A DNA stretch of 64,000 nt, taken from Anastrepha obliqua (Eukaryota; Arthropoda; Insecta; Diptera; Tephritidae). The translations under genes were made by a program, and so were the position numbers. Positions 44,659 through 56,984 of this stretch are shown here, one piece after another. The number at the start of each line of letters is the position of its first letter. Within the stretch, counting starts at the first letter, position 1. Location: the NCBI RefSeq assembly GCF_027943255.1, contig NC_072894.1, positions 77,539,601 through 77,603,600 of the forward strand, in the 5' to 3' direction. A model generated the notes under the pieces. The model saw nothing but the letters and a program-made list of their open reading frames with translations. It made no database searches and was not told where the DNA came from.

Positions 44659-46185
44659 GTACATCAACGTTTTTCCCAGTAAGCCCACTGTTGCACCGCG
44701 TTGTATATACGAGGAAAAGATGAAAATCCAAATCTGTAGATAAATAAGAACATGTAGTATGGTGCTAGAGAAATAGCAAATAGGAGAAGAGTAACATATG
44801 TCTTTAGTTATTCAATATTAATGATATATAACAAATATGCGAACATAATCATGATTAAATTGTTGACTGCGTCCACACATACGTACATATATACGCATAC
44901 TGACGTGCATGAAAACTTACTCTAAGTATAGTATAATTGATAAGTAATTAAATTTTGTATGTGACCCCTGATATAAAAAAGTATCCATAGAATACGTGTG
45001 TATTACTGGAGTAAACAGTCATTAACATGTGTGTGTAACAAATATGATTTCCTTGAGATTTTGTAGGACCTTATTTCAGTTGTTCCTTTATGAATTTAAA
45101 ATTATTTTAAAATGTAATCATTTGGCTTACCATTTTTAAAATTTACACCATCCATACTCCAACATCCACACGATACAAAACTTGTATTAATCCACAATAA
45201 GTAAATTTAAGGAAGGTTTTATTTTTTATCACAAGATATTGTAGTCAATTTTCTATTTTTTTAACAATTTCCTATTTTGTCTTTCGCGTTTTTTAGTTTT
45301 TTGTTTGTATTGTTTCATGTAAATACCATAGATTTTATTATTGTTAAATGAGTTGTATATGAAGCGAAGGTCTCTCTGTTATATAGTATAATTTTATTCA
45401 GTTTCAGGTCATAAAGTACAATAACCGAGCATCAATAAAGACAGTATGTTATAGATAATATTTAAACGAAATAAAACGGAATATATATACCTATATCATT
45501 ATCCACACACAAAAAAAGTTGATAATATATGTATGTATGTAGCAAATAGGACTTTATTTCATAAACTTACATGAGCTGTAAGTTCCCAGATGCCTGACTT
45601 AATAATTTATTAACCGTAGTGCACCCAAAGGTCAACACTTCGCCTAACTAACTTTCATATTGATGTTCGGAACTCTCAATTGAACCAATTTAAAATTTTC
45701 TCATGCTTCATCAGCGTACATATTCGTAGTTACAATAAGCGACATAAAACAACTAAGCGTGCGTTGTAATTGTAAATGTGAAAGGAATGTAATGTAATGT
45801 TTCCAGTTTTTTGTTCCAATTGTATGCATAGTATTTTGTAAAGTATTTTTAAAACACTCTAATTAAATAACATTTTTAATGCAAATTTTTATCTTTTTGT
45901 AGTAAATTTAAAAGAGAAATCAATGTTGAATAAAATGTAAGCGGAATTATACCTTTGCTCGTTTTTACTGAAATATTTTCAATATGTTAGTAAAATGCTA
46001 AAGAGTTAAGGAATTTCAAAATTTTTGAATAAAACATATATGTAAAACCAAATCAGAATATGACGACACGAAAAGACAGAAAAAAATCACATCAACACCG
46101 TCAAAAATCGCGAGAGAACTGGCGTCGTTCAAATTTAATGACAAATACGTTGTGACCGGGAAACAAAACACAATCCCCCTCTGCT
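44659..46185. other. Naa60 3' UTR and intergenic DNA
   Basis: AT-rich, with a few CATA microsatellites. No ORF with family resemblance. Confidence 0.4.
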
Positions 46186-46190
46186 GCTCT

Positions 46191-46431
46191 GCTACGACCA
46201 AGGTGGATTTATTAAGGTGACAGCATTCACCCAGCTGAATTTTTCGCCGTAGGTATGGCTTACGTCAAAATGATATGCTTTGTTTGTATGTATTGGTATG
46301 TTCACATTCGTATGTTTACATTTGATTACTGATTTTGACGTGATGCTTGAACCAAACGCAACAACAAATACATGTAGGGTTTTACTTATATGTGTTTGCT
46401 GTCACCTGTAATAAATACGCCTTGGCTACGA
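46191..46431. mobile_element. MITE with ~33-bp inverted ends
   Basis: The left end 'gctacgaccaaggtggattta...' (46191-46224) and the right end (46398-46431) are inverted copies with a few mismatches. The 241-bp body is non-coding. The terminal block 'aaggcgtatttattacaggtg' resembles 'aaggcgtattcatacaaggtgg' of the 6886 element, so the two are probably related. Confidence 0.65.
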
Positions 46432-47072
46432 CTGATCAAAATAAAATAGTGTCAATTGCATCCATAGACGTTATGAGGTTGTCGGATTAAGAAATGTCGG
46501 ACTATCATGATTGTACTGTAGATATTTCTTTATTGTTGGCAAATGTCCATTTATTTTATGGAATTTTCACCGAAACAAAAATAGTGATGGCAACACTAAT
46601 GTAGAATACAACATTGCAAGCACCCTGTGATTACCAAAATCAAAAACGTCAAAATCAGTTGTTAAATGTGACAGTGAATGATAATTTATCGAGGCTTAAA
46701 GTAAGGTATTTTATGTCTAAAAGTGTCGCGAGTAATTACTTTGCCCTATCATAAAACAAAACGCGGACACATTGACGATAAATATCCTTCGCTCGTTTCA
46801 CCTTCCGTACTCTAAATTCAATCGGTCTGACTATAGTTTATTGAATTCATCTGATACATCCAATATAGTGAAAAAGCAAAAAGAGTTTACAAAGTGTGAT
46901 CCTAAACGTAAAATAAAATAAAAAAAAAAAATTAGAAACAATACAACCACATGCACATATGAATTGAGATATTTGGTTTATGCAAATTATAGCCTAATAC
47001 AATTTGCAACACTCTGCATCTAAGCTAACGGCTTTGAAGTACTTATCATCAACTTGAAGAATATATAAGTAC

Positions 47073-47142
47073 ATGATGCTGAATCTTCGATGTAGAATAT
47101 TTTATGCACTATTGCTGTATATCAATACCACATTCGCATGGG
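47073..47142 (+). CDS. Probable first coding exon of a secreted or membrane protein (signal peptide)
   Basis: From the ATG at 47073 the frame reads 23 codons: a short basic start ('MMLNLRCRIF'), a hydrophobic core ('YALLLYI') and a polar end 'NTTFAW', then one base and a consensus donor GTAAGT at 47143 (phase 1). This is the classic form of a first exon that carries a cleaved signal peptide. No second exon was recognised in the remaining 16.8 kb, so the first intron would be very long and the gene mostly outside the window. The sequence upstream (46.6-47.07 kb) would be 5' UTR. It could be chance: 70 bases is little evidence. The protein family cannot be named. Confidence 0.5.
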
Positions 47143-47149
47143 GTAAGTA

Positions 47150-49025
47150 AGAAATTCAATGCTACCAATAATATAAACGTGTGATATTATACAATGAGGT
47201 TGTATAATTTGTACTTAACAAACTTCTGAATGAATTGCAAACTTGCCCGTCGAATATTTGGAATTAATTATTTTGCATTTGCTAAAGAACCTCAGCAAAT
47301 ACAATATGGACCACTGATAGGTTAAATTCCTTAGTTTTCATAGATTACGATAGTTATTAAACTGATAAAAAAGAGGCCAATGTTAACATGAATGTAATTT
47401 GGTGGTATTATCAGTACAATAATGCTAACAGTAATTTAATTTGCGCACGCATGAATGCTAATGTTGTGCTTTAAACATATTGAAGAGCTTCATTCAGGGT
47501 GAATTCTTACGTAATAAGAAAAAGAAGTAGGAAAGTTGAAAAAGTGCACATTCTTGGCAGCATTTTCTTGACTTTCGTGGAAAGTATGGTTAGCTTTTAT
47601 TTCAAGGTCGCGACATTTAATTGCAATACCCTGCTTCCGTATCAAAAAGAAATGTTGGTTTTTATAGGTATGGTTTTTATGTATGTATAAAAAGTTATTT
47701 AGATCAGTGCATACCCAGCAGCGAATAAAATGCACAATTCATCGATGACAAGTAACGGCATTTGATCTCGATTTTTTACCTATTCAAAATGCATTCAATT
47801 CAATATTGAGTGTCAGTGGCGGTAGGTTGTAAGGGCTTCGGCTACATTGCTTTTTGGACAAACGGCTATCCGAAATCAAGACCGAATGTTTTTTTTGTAC
47901 CTTTCTATCACTAATTATCAAAAATTATGTCATTTTTCTTTGAGAATTAGTAATCAACAAGTGAAAGTAGATAAATGTGTATGTTATAACATAAATAAAT
48001 AAATAACACATAAATGTAGCATAGTTGAACCGCAGTTTTATGTTTTATTTACAAATATTTATGTACATTTAACAAAATTCTTTATTTTTTGTTTGATATT
48101 AAATGTTTGAAATTTTATTTTTTTTATATAAATAATATAATAATTAATATAAATAGAGTTTTACCGTAGCTTTTACAAAGAATATAATAATAATAAAATA
48201 AAATAATAAATAGTTAAAGCTCACTCATTCCTTAGATGTTCTGTTGGTGGTTTTTTATTTTTAAATAAGTGTTTTTGCCCAAAAAGGTTTCGCCATCAAT
48301 TGCCTGTCACTTAAAGATATTTGAGGAAAAAATTATAGAGTGTGCACGCATATTGTGACGCGATAACATTATTTTGTAGTCGATTCTAAAGTTGATGGTG
48401 TGGGCATGCAATCGCTGTTTTGCTGCTGGGTACATACATACATTTGTATACGTATACATTCATGCACATTCATGTACATAAGTGAATGTTCATTAAAATT
48501 AGGTTTTTTGGCCAAATATCACGACTAGGATATTTAATATGTATCATTCTTGGAGAAATATGAAATTCTTATCACCTAACCGGATGTGAACTAACGTTCT
48601 CAAAACATACATACATTATCGTGATATCTGCGGCAGGCATGACTTTATCCTCTGTTACAGTATTTATGTATATACATTCATGCAAAACATGCAATTTACC
48701 AATTGCTTATGGAAAAAGTACGAGTATTTCCTTATGGTTTGATGAATTATAGTTTTGCCGGCATATTCGCCATAGTGGTTGTTATCGCTGTCACGTAGGC
48801 ATTTGTTTTCTCTCTCACATTGCTAGGGGTCTCATTGCTTTCGTTTATTGTCTTTGCCATTATATGTATGTAGTATTTATTATCTTTGACTTAAGAGTCG
48901 TTGTTTTGTTTAAATACGTGCACATAAAAAGTCAACAAGAGCATATTTTCTCTATAGTAGTGTGAATAGTAAATACACAAATGTTTGACTTTGACTAGTT
49001 TACCTACCTGAGTATTATAATTGTT
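47150..49025. other. No gene recognised; possibly intron
   Basis: AT-rich with microsatellites (about 48430-48480). No convincing exon, RNA gene or element termini. Confidence 0.4.
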
Positions 49026-49028
49026 TTG

Positions 49029-49145
49029 TTATGTTGTTGTTGTTGTAACAGCATAAAGATTCGCCATACATATTTGGATAATGCTGCTGGAGTGGCAGTC
49101 CTTGGTCCTATGTAAATCGGGTCGTTCCGGTAACGTAGAACCGGC
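49029..49145 (-). repeat. Dispersed repeat fragment, inverted
   Basis: Read on the minus strand it begins 'ggttctacgttaccggaacgac' and ends 'tttatgctgttacaacaacaac'. The same order is seen at 58712-58832 and partly at 43888 and 11443. Its short open frame is not a gene. Confidence 0.55.
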
Positions 49146-49149
49146 TTTC

Positions 49150-49940
49150 GTAGTTTGTTTGTTATCATACGTATGCACATACATACCTATGTATGTATAA
49201 ACAAAGTGCAATAAGGATATGGGCGCAGAGGGGGTTCTCCTACTTTCTAAAAGTGGGGTCTCCAGTTTCTAGTTTTCTAGTTTTTAGTTGTATGATTTCA
49301 AATAATAAATACATAAAAATACTAAATGTTATGGTTTATTTGTATATTAAATTTATTAATTAATGTATACATATTTATATATATATGTATATAAATATGT
49401 ATATTAATGTTTGATTTGTATTAAAATATGTTTGATTCGATGCACTTTAAGTTTGTGGATCTAGATTTGATAGCTATATCTAGATATATGTACATATGTA
49501 TGCATACTAATATATATATTGTTTTATTAAACAACAAAATTTAAAAAAATCGCGAGATACATACATATAAATATGTATTGGTTTGCTTTTCAGGTGCCAT
49601 TTTTTTATAAAAAAAATTAACTTTTTAATTATTCTTTTTTATATATAGACATATGTATGTACATATATCAATTACTAATATGTAGTGAAATTTTGGAATA
49701 AAAATCGTAAGGTTATCTTTTGTATAAAAAACGACACTTGACACTAGTAAATTCTATACATACATATAAGCACTGTAAAAAGTAAAAACTGTAGCATATT
49801 TGCATAGAATTCGTTTTCGCGTAGGCGGCCTGCAAGAAGTCAATCCAAGAGCTCATCCGTCCAATAAATACCGGTTACGTTGCCCACAGTAATTTTACGT
49901 TAAGTTGGCTTTTAGCTGTTTTTCAAAAATTATATGTATA
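49150..49940. other. AT-rich, TATG microsatellites
   Basis: Dense 'tatatgtata' and 'catatgtat' repeats (about 49360-49680). Nothing coding. Confidence 0.45.
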
Positions 49941-49943
49941 TCA

Positions 49944-50245
49944 ACCGAGTTGGGTTGGTGCGCGACTACCATTCGGAATTCAAAGAGAGAACGTCGGTTC
50001 GAATCTCGGTGAAAACACCAAAATTAAGAAAAACATTTTTATAAAAACGGTCGCCCCTCGGCGGGCAATGGCAAACCTCCGAGTGTATTTCTGCCATGAA
50101 AAAGCTCCTCATAAAAATATCTGCCGTTCGGAGTCGGCTTGAAACTCATTTGTGGAACAACATCAAGGCGCACACCACAAATACGAGGAGGAGCTCGGCT
50201 AAACACCCAAAAAGGGTGTTCGCGCCAATTATATATATACATATA
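49944..50245 (+). repeat. tRNA-derived SINE, near full length (copy 11)
   Basis: The B box is perfect ('ggttcgaatct', 49996-50006) but the A box is damaged ('accgagttggg'). The body is well kept except for a short deletion after 'gaaactca', and the tail is 'gcgccaattatatatatac'. Confidence 0.88.
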
Positions 50246-50254
50246 TATCAACTC

Positions 50255-50700
50255 AACTTGGGGATAAAGAAATCCACTATTTTCTCGGTAGATGGCTGTA
50301 GTGATCAATATCTCGTAAAGTATCGATCAAACAATTTAAAATTTATGCTCATTGTCAAGGTGACATTTGACACTAAAAAAGTTATTTTGCTGTTTTTTGT
50401 TTGTTTCATTCAGTTGTGAGTTACAGGGTGTTAACAATAGAAGTCAACAAAGAGAAAATTCGGTACATTTTATAGTTTTGCTTTGATAAAGGCGAAAATG
50501 CAAGCCAGCCCGGTGAAATTGTGAATGGTGTTTAAAGTGCCGATCCTGCAACAGCTAGTTTCGTGCAATTTTGATTTCGTCGATTCCGTTCAGGCATTTT
50601 TTGATGTTAAAAAAAGTGTAGATAAAATCACAGAAGCTAAAATTGGTCATAAAACAGTTTTAAACCATTTGCGCAAAACAAAAAATAAAAATAATGGATT
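50255..50700 (+). mobile_element. Internally deleted irritans-type mariner fragment
   Basis: About 240 bp of untranslated leader ('gatggctgtagtgatcaatatctcg', '...ttattcagttgtgagttacag') lead into 'KASQPGEIVNGV*SADPATASFVQF*FRRFRSGIF' in broken frames (50497-50600), then 'VDKITE' joined directly to 'IGHKTVLNHLRKT' (about 50620-50690). Stops, frameshifts and an internal deletion make it dead; the catalytic half is missing. Confidence 0.75.
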
Positions 50701-51614
50701 TCTTTTTCCCCAAACCTATATATATTTTAGAGTTTGTAAACACCTACGCCCTTATTATTCTAATTCTCTTATATTTTGCCATGCTGCTTTGCTATTATTC
50801 GCATTTAATGTGCTTTCTTGGGGTCTGCGGCATCTATGGCATATCAGCCCTCAATCCAATCTTTCGTTTGTCTAAAGTTAACAATAACTTTTTCACTTTA
50901 ATGCAATGCATACTTAATGTCATTTGACCATGATGATTTAATTATTTTTGCTTGCGTTTACTTTCGCTAAGTCATCGACGACTGTATCGAGCAGCGCTCA
51001 CAGTTCTTGCTGCGCAAGTTCTTGAAGCAATAGCAGACACAATTTTTATAATCAAACATGTGTGGAATCCAGGATAGAGGAGTAATACTCCGCGCACTAA
51101 ACATATAAAATTTTGTGCTATTTCATTTTGACATAGACGGTGTTTAGCCGTTTAGTCCCGGGCCCGAGTTTTCCCCTCGACCGCCCTGCTTGTACCTGAT
51201 TAAGTACTGCACGTTACACATATGTTCGTATGTTGCTGTTGGAATTATGTAGCGATTAGCGTTTAAAATAAAGTGTTATGTAACAGTATTGACAAAATTG
51301 TATGTAATAGTACTGCTTTTTACAGCGTCTAACCTGAAAGTGTAATTTAATAGAAAAAATATCCCTATTTATTCGTGGAAAAACTGGCCTAAACATATTG
51401 CTCGAGATCTAAGCGGCTATAGACATAGTCGCTTGATCCACAAACTAATGTTTCGCTTGGCCAGGAGCGGAGTTCTCCAGCGAGCAGAGATGTGGGGAAT
51501 CGAAAAGAGCACATACATATGTATGTATGCATGCATGCACGACTACATATTATGTCATTCTGAAAAGATTCAGACCCAGCAAACTGCAGGCTTTTTTTTA
51601 CAATTTCATAAATA

Positions 51615-51812
51615 TCCCAAGCTACTAGTTCATATAAATTTCTGCAACCTCTGCATGGTGTCGAATAACGAAAATTAAGAAATTCATACAAAAATATTTA
51701 CGAGTATTTATGCGCTTGTACACAGACTTATGCACAAGCGCACAGAAATTGATGAGTGCACAAAAATAAATAGAGAACGCTTCAGTTTTGACGAGTTAAT
51801 TTTAGAGTTTTT
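51615..51812 (-). repeat. Segment shared with 59215-59410 (retroelement-linked)
   Basis: This stretch ('caagctactagtt.atataaatttctgcaacctctgcatgg...') reappears at 59215 with about seven differences in the first 108 bases, in the same orientation. At 59 kb it joins a reverse transcriptase fragment on the minus strand, so it is probably part of that non-LTR element. Confidence 0.6.
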
Positions 51813-52164
51813 GTTTTTGGCATGTAGACTTGATATGATTACAACTGCGAAAATTTTCGAACGAATGTATGCACACGTATAAGTGTGTATGTACGTAATT
51901 ATGTGTATACAAATAAAAGTAATGGGCTTTTATTTAGCTTCATTTGCAATTTGAAATCTGAAGTCCTTATAAAAGCAAACATCAAATGACGGATTTCGAT
52001 GGAAAAACGACGTTTGGAAAGCAAGATATTATACACATACATATAACATACGAGTATATTGGTAAAGCTTACCTAAACACATGCATATGTATAAGTATAT
52101 AAATTTTTAAATGAATATAATAAAGATTTCACAATATTAAATTGGCAAAAAATATATATGTATA

Positions 52165-53356
52165 CATACTCAAGGACAAACTTATTCACACAACCACTAT
52201 TTTTTTATTCAAGAAGTTGTTTTTTCAGAAAAAATTAATATAATTAATTTTGTTAATTAATTAATGTTATTCTAAGAAAAATACACAAATTTATTATTTA
52301 TTTACAACTAATATAAACTTAACAAAACTTTACTCCATGAATGAGAAATTATCAAAAATTACAGAATTCTTCATATTTTTAAGGAACAAAATTATTCACA
52401 AATAAAATATTAAGTTTAATGAAATTTTAATATTTAATAGGCACTCCTTTTTGCCTGATGACTTCATTAAGTATATTTAGGATAGAGTTAAATACTTTTT
52501 AGTCACATTAGGCATCAAATTTCGCCATTTCTGTTGGGGTACCTTCATTAGTTGGGTTTTGCTAGTTATTTTAATTTTAGCGATACGCTTACCCACCTAC
52601 CACATATGTTCGATAGGATTAAAATCTGGAGACTGTGGTGGTGTTGGAAGAATGTGACGCACATGGTGTGTATATTTATCATACATCGTAGGCAGTATGC
52701 GAACTCCAACCTTTTTTATGGTCTATGCTATACCAGGTACGTTTCAAGGTCGTTCGAACTGTTTTCGGATGGACTTTTTTATTAACACGAACTTCTGCTA
52801 CCACTTGCGTTGATATAATTTTTGGACTATTTTTTATTTTACTTATTATATGACGTTCATCACTGAGGATCAATTTGCGAGGTCTTCCAATATGAGGTCG
52901 GCTCTTAAGATTTGTTTCCCTTTAAAATGTTTTATTATGCTATAAATATTAAAACGACTGTGATTCACCGAGTTCTGTACATAATTTGCCCTCTTTATAC
53001 ATATGCAAAATTATTTTTATTACAGCTTTAGTTGTGTCTGCTTGAAAACTTGAAATGACCAAATAAGTTCAGTTTGCAATGATCATATTCATAATGGAAC
53101 TTATTCGAAAGCATAGGTTGCTTTGTTACAAAAATGAAGTCGGGTAAAATTTAAAATTCATACCTTGTGTGAGTAATTTTGTTCCTTAAAAATATGAGGA
53201 ATCGTTAGGGTTTCGTTAATATTTTATTTATGGTGTAAAGTTTTGTTAAGTCTGTGTTAGTTTTAAATAATACAATGAATATGTGGATTTTCTCAGAATA
53301 CTGTTCTAATTATATTATATTATATTATCTTATTGAATAATTTTGTCCGTGCGTGT
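52165..53356 (-). mobile_element. Tc1-like element with long inverted repeats carrying direct repeats (IR/DR)
   Basis: Each end holds an inverted repeat of roughly 190-235 bp, and in each the block 'aagga(a)caaa.ttattcaca' occurs twice: 52172-52190 and 52381-52400 on the left, 53168-53187 and 53331-53350 inverted on the right. Between them the minus strand encodes transposase pieces: the HTH region 'DERHIISKIKNSPKIISTQVVAEVRVNKKVHPKTVRTTLKR' in part (about 52870-52740), the catalytic 'PPQSPDFNPIEHMW' with its Glu (about 52640-52590) and 'QQKWRNLMPNVTKKYL'. The core with the two Asp residues is deleted. The element is about 1.19 kb and defective, but its ends look complete. Confidence 0.85.
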
Positions 53357-53359
53357 ATA

Positions 53360-54910
53360 TATAGGATGTAATATATTAAGTAGTAGTGTTGGTCTAATCA
53401 GGTATCAACGCGTTTGGATTTAAATAAAGTTGTTGAGAGATAAGTTTTTAAAGTTTTCAAACGTGTTTAATTATACGATATTCGGTTTATATTCTTATAT
53501 TTGACAGATGTAAATAAATGAATATCTGTAGACTTTTGATTAGAGTATATAAATCGACTTATCACTTTTTACCTGTCAAACGTGAAATTGCTGGGCTCTA
53601 AATCTTTACTTAAACTATTAATTATTCATAGCTTTTGTTTTGTAGTTGATTTAAAAAAAATCCTGAATCTAAAGTAGTTACTTCATTAAATGATTTCATC
53701 AATTGTATTAAAAATAGTCAAAAAATGACGTATCTACATATTATTTTGATCATGCGCGTATGTTAGAGTGGAGTGAATTTGTTTTTTTTAATCGCTTTTG
53801 GCAGACCTGCAAGAAGTTGGATTTCTATCGCAGAAATAAAAGTGCAAAATATTACTTATTTCACCGTATCTTAAGAGGTGCCCGACCCCACAAAAAAAAT
53901 TTAATTCACAAGCGCGAATAAAACTAGTTTTCAAAAACAAAACAAAAAGAAAAAAAAACAAAAATTTTAGGTATCACGTTTCTATAAATGAACGAAGTAT
54001 AAAATAGTTTTTCTTAGACTTGTACATATGTATTTATGTTTTCTAAAGATTCTGACTAAGAAGCTGAAAATTTTGATAAGTTTTAGAAATTTGTTGAGTT
54101 TTGTATAATATTATATATAGAAATTTTATTTTTAGAGACCGTGTTATAAAAAATTAAAAGAAAATATTTTGCATGAACAATATTGCGAATATTGTAAAAA
54201 GATGAAGAGGCTTAATTATGGGAGCATAAATGTTGTTTCCGGCCATTCGGTTCATTCATTCTCTCTCACGAATCATTGATCTTCGTTGACCACGAAGTCT
54301 CGGTTCTTCTTATCAGAGGTTTTTATATCTTTTTTTTACACGTTTTTTCAGGGATCTAGGGGGGATTATCTAGCGTTTGAAACTTAAAATAGCTTTAAGT
54401 AAGAATTTGCTTGTCCATTACCAAGAGTTCCACGTACGCATACGAGAGGTGATAATAACATAAAAATTAAAAACAAGTGTCCGCGTACGACCGTTAGAGT
54501 GTTCTGTTAGCGGAGTGAGATTTGTTCTAAAAAGGTATTGTAAAACTTGGGTTTTCTACGAAATAATGGCAATTTCTGTGACAGCATGAAATATTACCCA
54601 AAAATTGATGGTGGCATGCTGCTTGTTCAGATCTGAATCCAGGTTGTTTTAGCAACGTAGGATCAACTATCGAGGGAACGTTTATGGTCTAGATTGGCTG
54701 TTTTGCTTACGGCTCGGATCCTGTTATTGGTAGAACAAGGCTTTAGTTGTCGTCGTTAGACCAACATAAACTTATTCTTTACTGGATTGACGGGTATAGC
54801 AATATTGCCGGTAGATATTATATAATATATGACATATTAGATGACATGACATTATGTTCCCACGACAATCGATTCTACAGGATTTTTATCCTGTCGACTG
54901 TTATATAACT
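53360..54910. other. No gene recognised
   Basis: AT-rich sequence, with a somewhat more mixed stretch at 54230-54760. No family resemblance in any frame. Confidence 0.4.
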
Positions 54911-54913
54911 GTT

Positions 54914-55561
54914 GATGAGGTTAGGGATAGTCAGAGGCCCGAAAAAATGATGGTTTTCTATACTTTTTTTTTTGCTAGTCAATTGCTTTATTTTACAAAA
55001 ATAAAAATATAGCATTAATACATCAAATTTCGACTTGACTTAAGCAAATTTAAAAAAAAAATGTATAATTGTAAAAGTTATCATCACAAGTCCTTGGAGA
55101 TTCATCTAAAATCAATCGGACAAGAGAAATTTGTTTTATTAATAGATAATCTGATCGAAGCTTTTTTTCAAAATTAACAATATGGCGGCCTCAGAAAATA
55201 TTTTTCAGATTTTCGAGAAAAAAACCGACAATTAATAAAAAAAAATCTAAATTCTTGAAAAAAAAAATTCTTCCATCAGGCGTTTTTTATGTTTTTCAAA
55301 AGCAGTATAAATTTCATTGAAATCTACCCAGCGGCTTTTAAGTTACAATGATCACCAGTTCAAAAAGCTTACTTTTGAGAAAAACGCATTTAAAGTTTTT
55401 ATTTTTGTTTGCTTTTGCCCGAACGGCGTTTGTTAATTGTTGAATAACTCGAAAAATATATGTGGGATTCACTTCAAATTTTCACACAATATTTTTAAGA
55501 TATTATACTTTAAGAAAATGCAAAAAAAAAATCCAATTTTTTGAAAACCTAACTAACTTAC
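54914..55561. mobile_element. TTAA-type MITE, copy 2 of family C
   Basis: From 'gaggttagggatagtcagaggcccg' on, it parallels the copy at 17591-18177, with an extra block of about 110 bases in the middle (55240-55350). The terminal TTAA is no longer readable at either end. It contains 'gagaaaaacgcatttaaagtt' near 55378, the family core. Confidence 0.75.
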
Positions 55562-56591
55562 GCTGTTACAATATCATCTACAACAACAACAGCTTAACAT
55601 TACAAGGATATGACGAAAAATGCGGTTGTACAGAAGTAAACGACGTTAGGCATGATAAATGATAAATGGTCTCTTAAGATTAAGATTAAGCAAATTTTCT
55701 ATAAGGCTTCTGATTACACCACTGTGCTCTTGCAACAGTGATTAGGGGAAATGACGTACGCCCATAAGTTCTTTCTACAGAAATTGTCAAGGTGACTGCA
55801 TAGGGTTATCTAATTAAACACAATTCTTCAATAAAAAATAGAGAACATATAACTTTGTTATGAGATTATTCACGATTTCACATAAGCAGGAATCGCACAC
55901 CGGAGTCTTCTATTTTCCGTTATGATATACTCGTACATATAAACATAAATTTTAAGTTTACCAATTAAATAAAAAGCAGCTGATTTCCCCTTATTAAATA
56001 AGTCTGCCTTAGCATTTATGCATAACCAATTCAATGACCTTAAAAAAACCTTGTATCAGGTCAAAATTAGAATGTTTTTTGCAAAAAATCATGAAAAGTG
56101 AAATAAAACTATCAGTCAATAACGAACTACAGACATAAATAATATTTCGAAAGTTGTAATATAATATTTACCATACGTACACAAATACTGCGAATGCAAC
56201 GCAATATTTGTTATTAATTAGTCAAATGTTAACGACGCGCTTAAGACAATAAAAACAAAAAGTCTCACCATTTACTTTAGTTACCTAGACAGACAAGTGT
56301 GTATATGTACACAGGAGATTGTATTATAAAAACTAATATAATCGTACCTTCTCGAATATATCTAATTTGCTTTTGGATTTTCGTGCGCTTGTGTTTATTT
56401 GTTTTGTTTTTTTGCACAGCTTAAACGAAGTCAATAACATTTTGACCTAAAATGAGTTCAATCGAAAAGTGAATAAAATAGTAAAAACTACAAACTGAGT
56501 TAGCGATTTGTTTGTTGAAAAGATTTAACGCTTTTAACGTTACTCCATACGCAGTCAACAATGGACTCGAACGTCAGTATTATAGCAAGAA

Positions 56592-56800
56592 GTCACCGTA
56601 ACAAGTGAATTTGTGCGTGACTAGCACTTGGTGTCGAGTTCGATGGCTATCGGGATAAATGGCTATCATTAAATGTTACAAAAAGTTATTGCTAACAAAA
56701 GTTACCCCTCGGTAGCGATGGTGTATTTTTGAATGCGTTTTCGCTATGACAAATATTCTCATAAAAACCATCAGCCCTTCGTATGTTATTGTTTTAGAGT
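56592..56800 (+). repeat. Diverged SINE-like copy (copy 12)
   Basis: 'gcgtgactagcact', 'gtcgagttcgatggctatcg', 'gttacccctcggta', 'gctatgacaaatattctcataaaaa' follow the SINE order with heavy divergence. The region is repeated in part at 56985. Confidence 0.5.
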
Positions 56801-56849
56801 TATTGGTATACCATTTCACTCCAAGATAAGAAGTCAAACAAAATCGTAA

Positions 56850-56970
56850 AATTTATGCTCGGCGTCACTTCGTACTATGAAAAAAAAATAATTTGCGTTT
56901 TTTTGTTCGTTTTATTCAGTTGTGAGTAATTCGGTACATTTTACAGTTTTTCTTTGATAAAAGCGTGTAT
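56850..56970 (+). mobile_element. Leader fragment of the irritans-type mariner
   Basis: 'aaaatttatgctc', 'ttcgttttattcagttgtgag' and 'aattcggtacattttacagtttttctttgataaa' match the leader of the mariner fragment at 50333-50490. No transposase sequence is left. Confidence 0.6.
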
Positions 56971-56984
56971 TAGTATTGCAAGAA

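Noticed and set aside
48430..49700. CRISPR-like regular repeats in the CATA/TATG-rich DNA
   Set aside because: These are simple microsatellites without spacers, in a eukaryotic genome.
50694..50927. 77-codon hydrophobic frame ('ILILLYFAMLLCYY')
   Set aside because: It follows a dead mariner directly, and AT-rich DNA often yields hydrophobic frames; no promoter, splice or conservation evidence.
51140..51200. GC-rich patch ('gtcccgggcccgag') as an rRNA piece
   Set aside because: No match to conserved rRNA motifs that I can recognise; too short to support.
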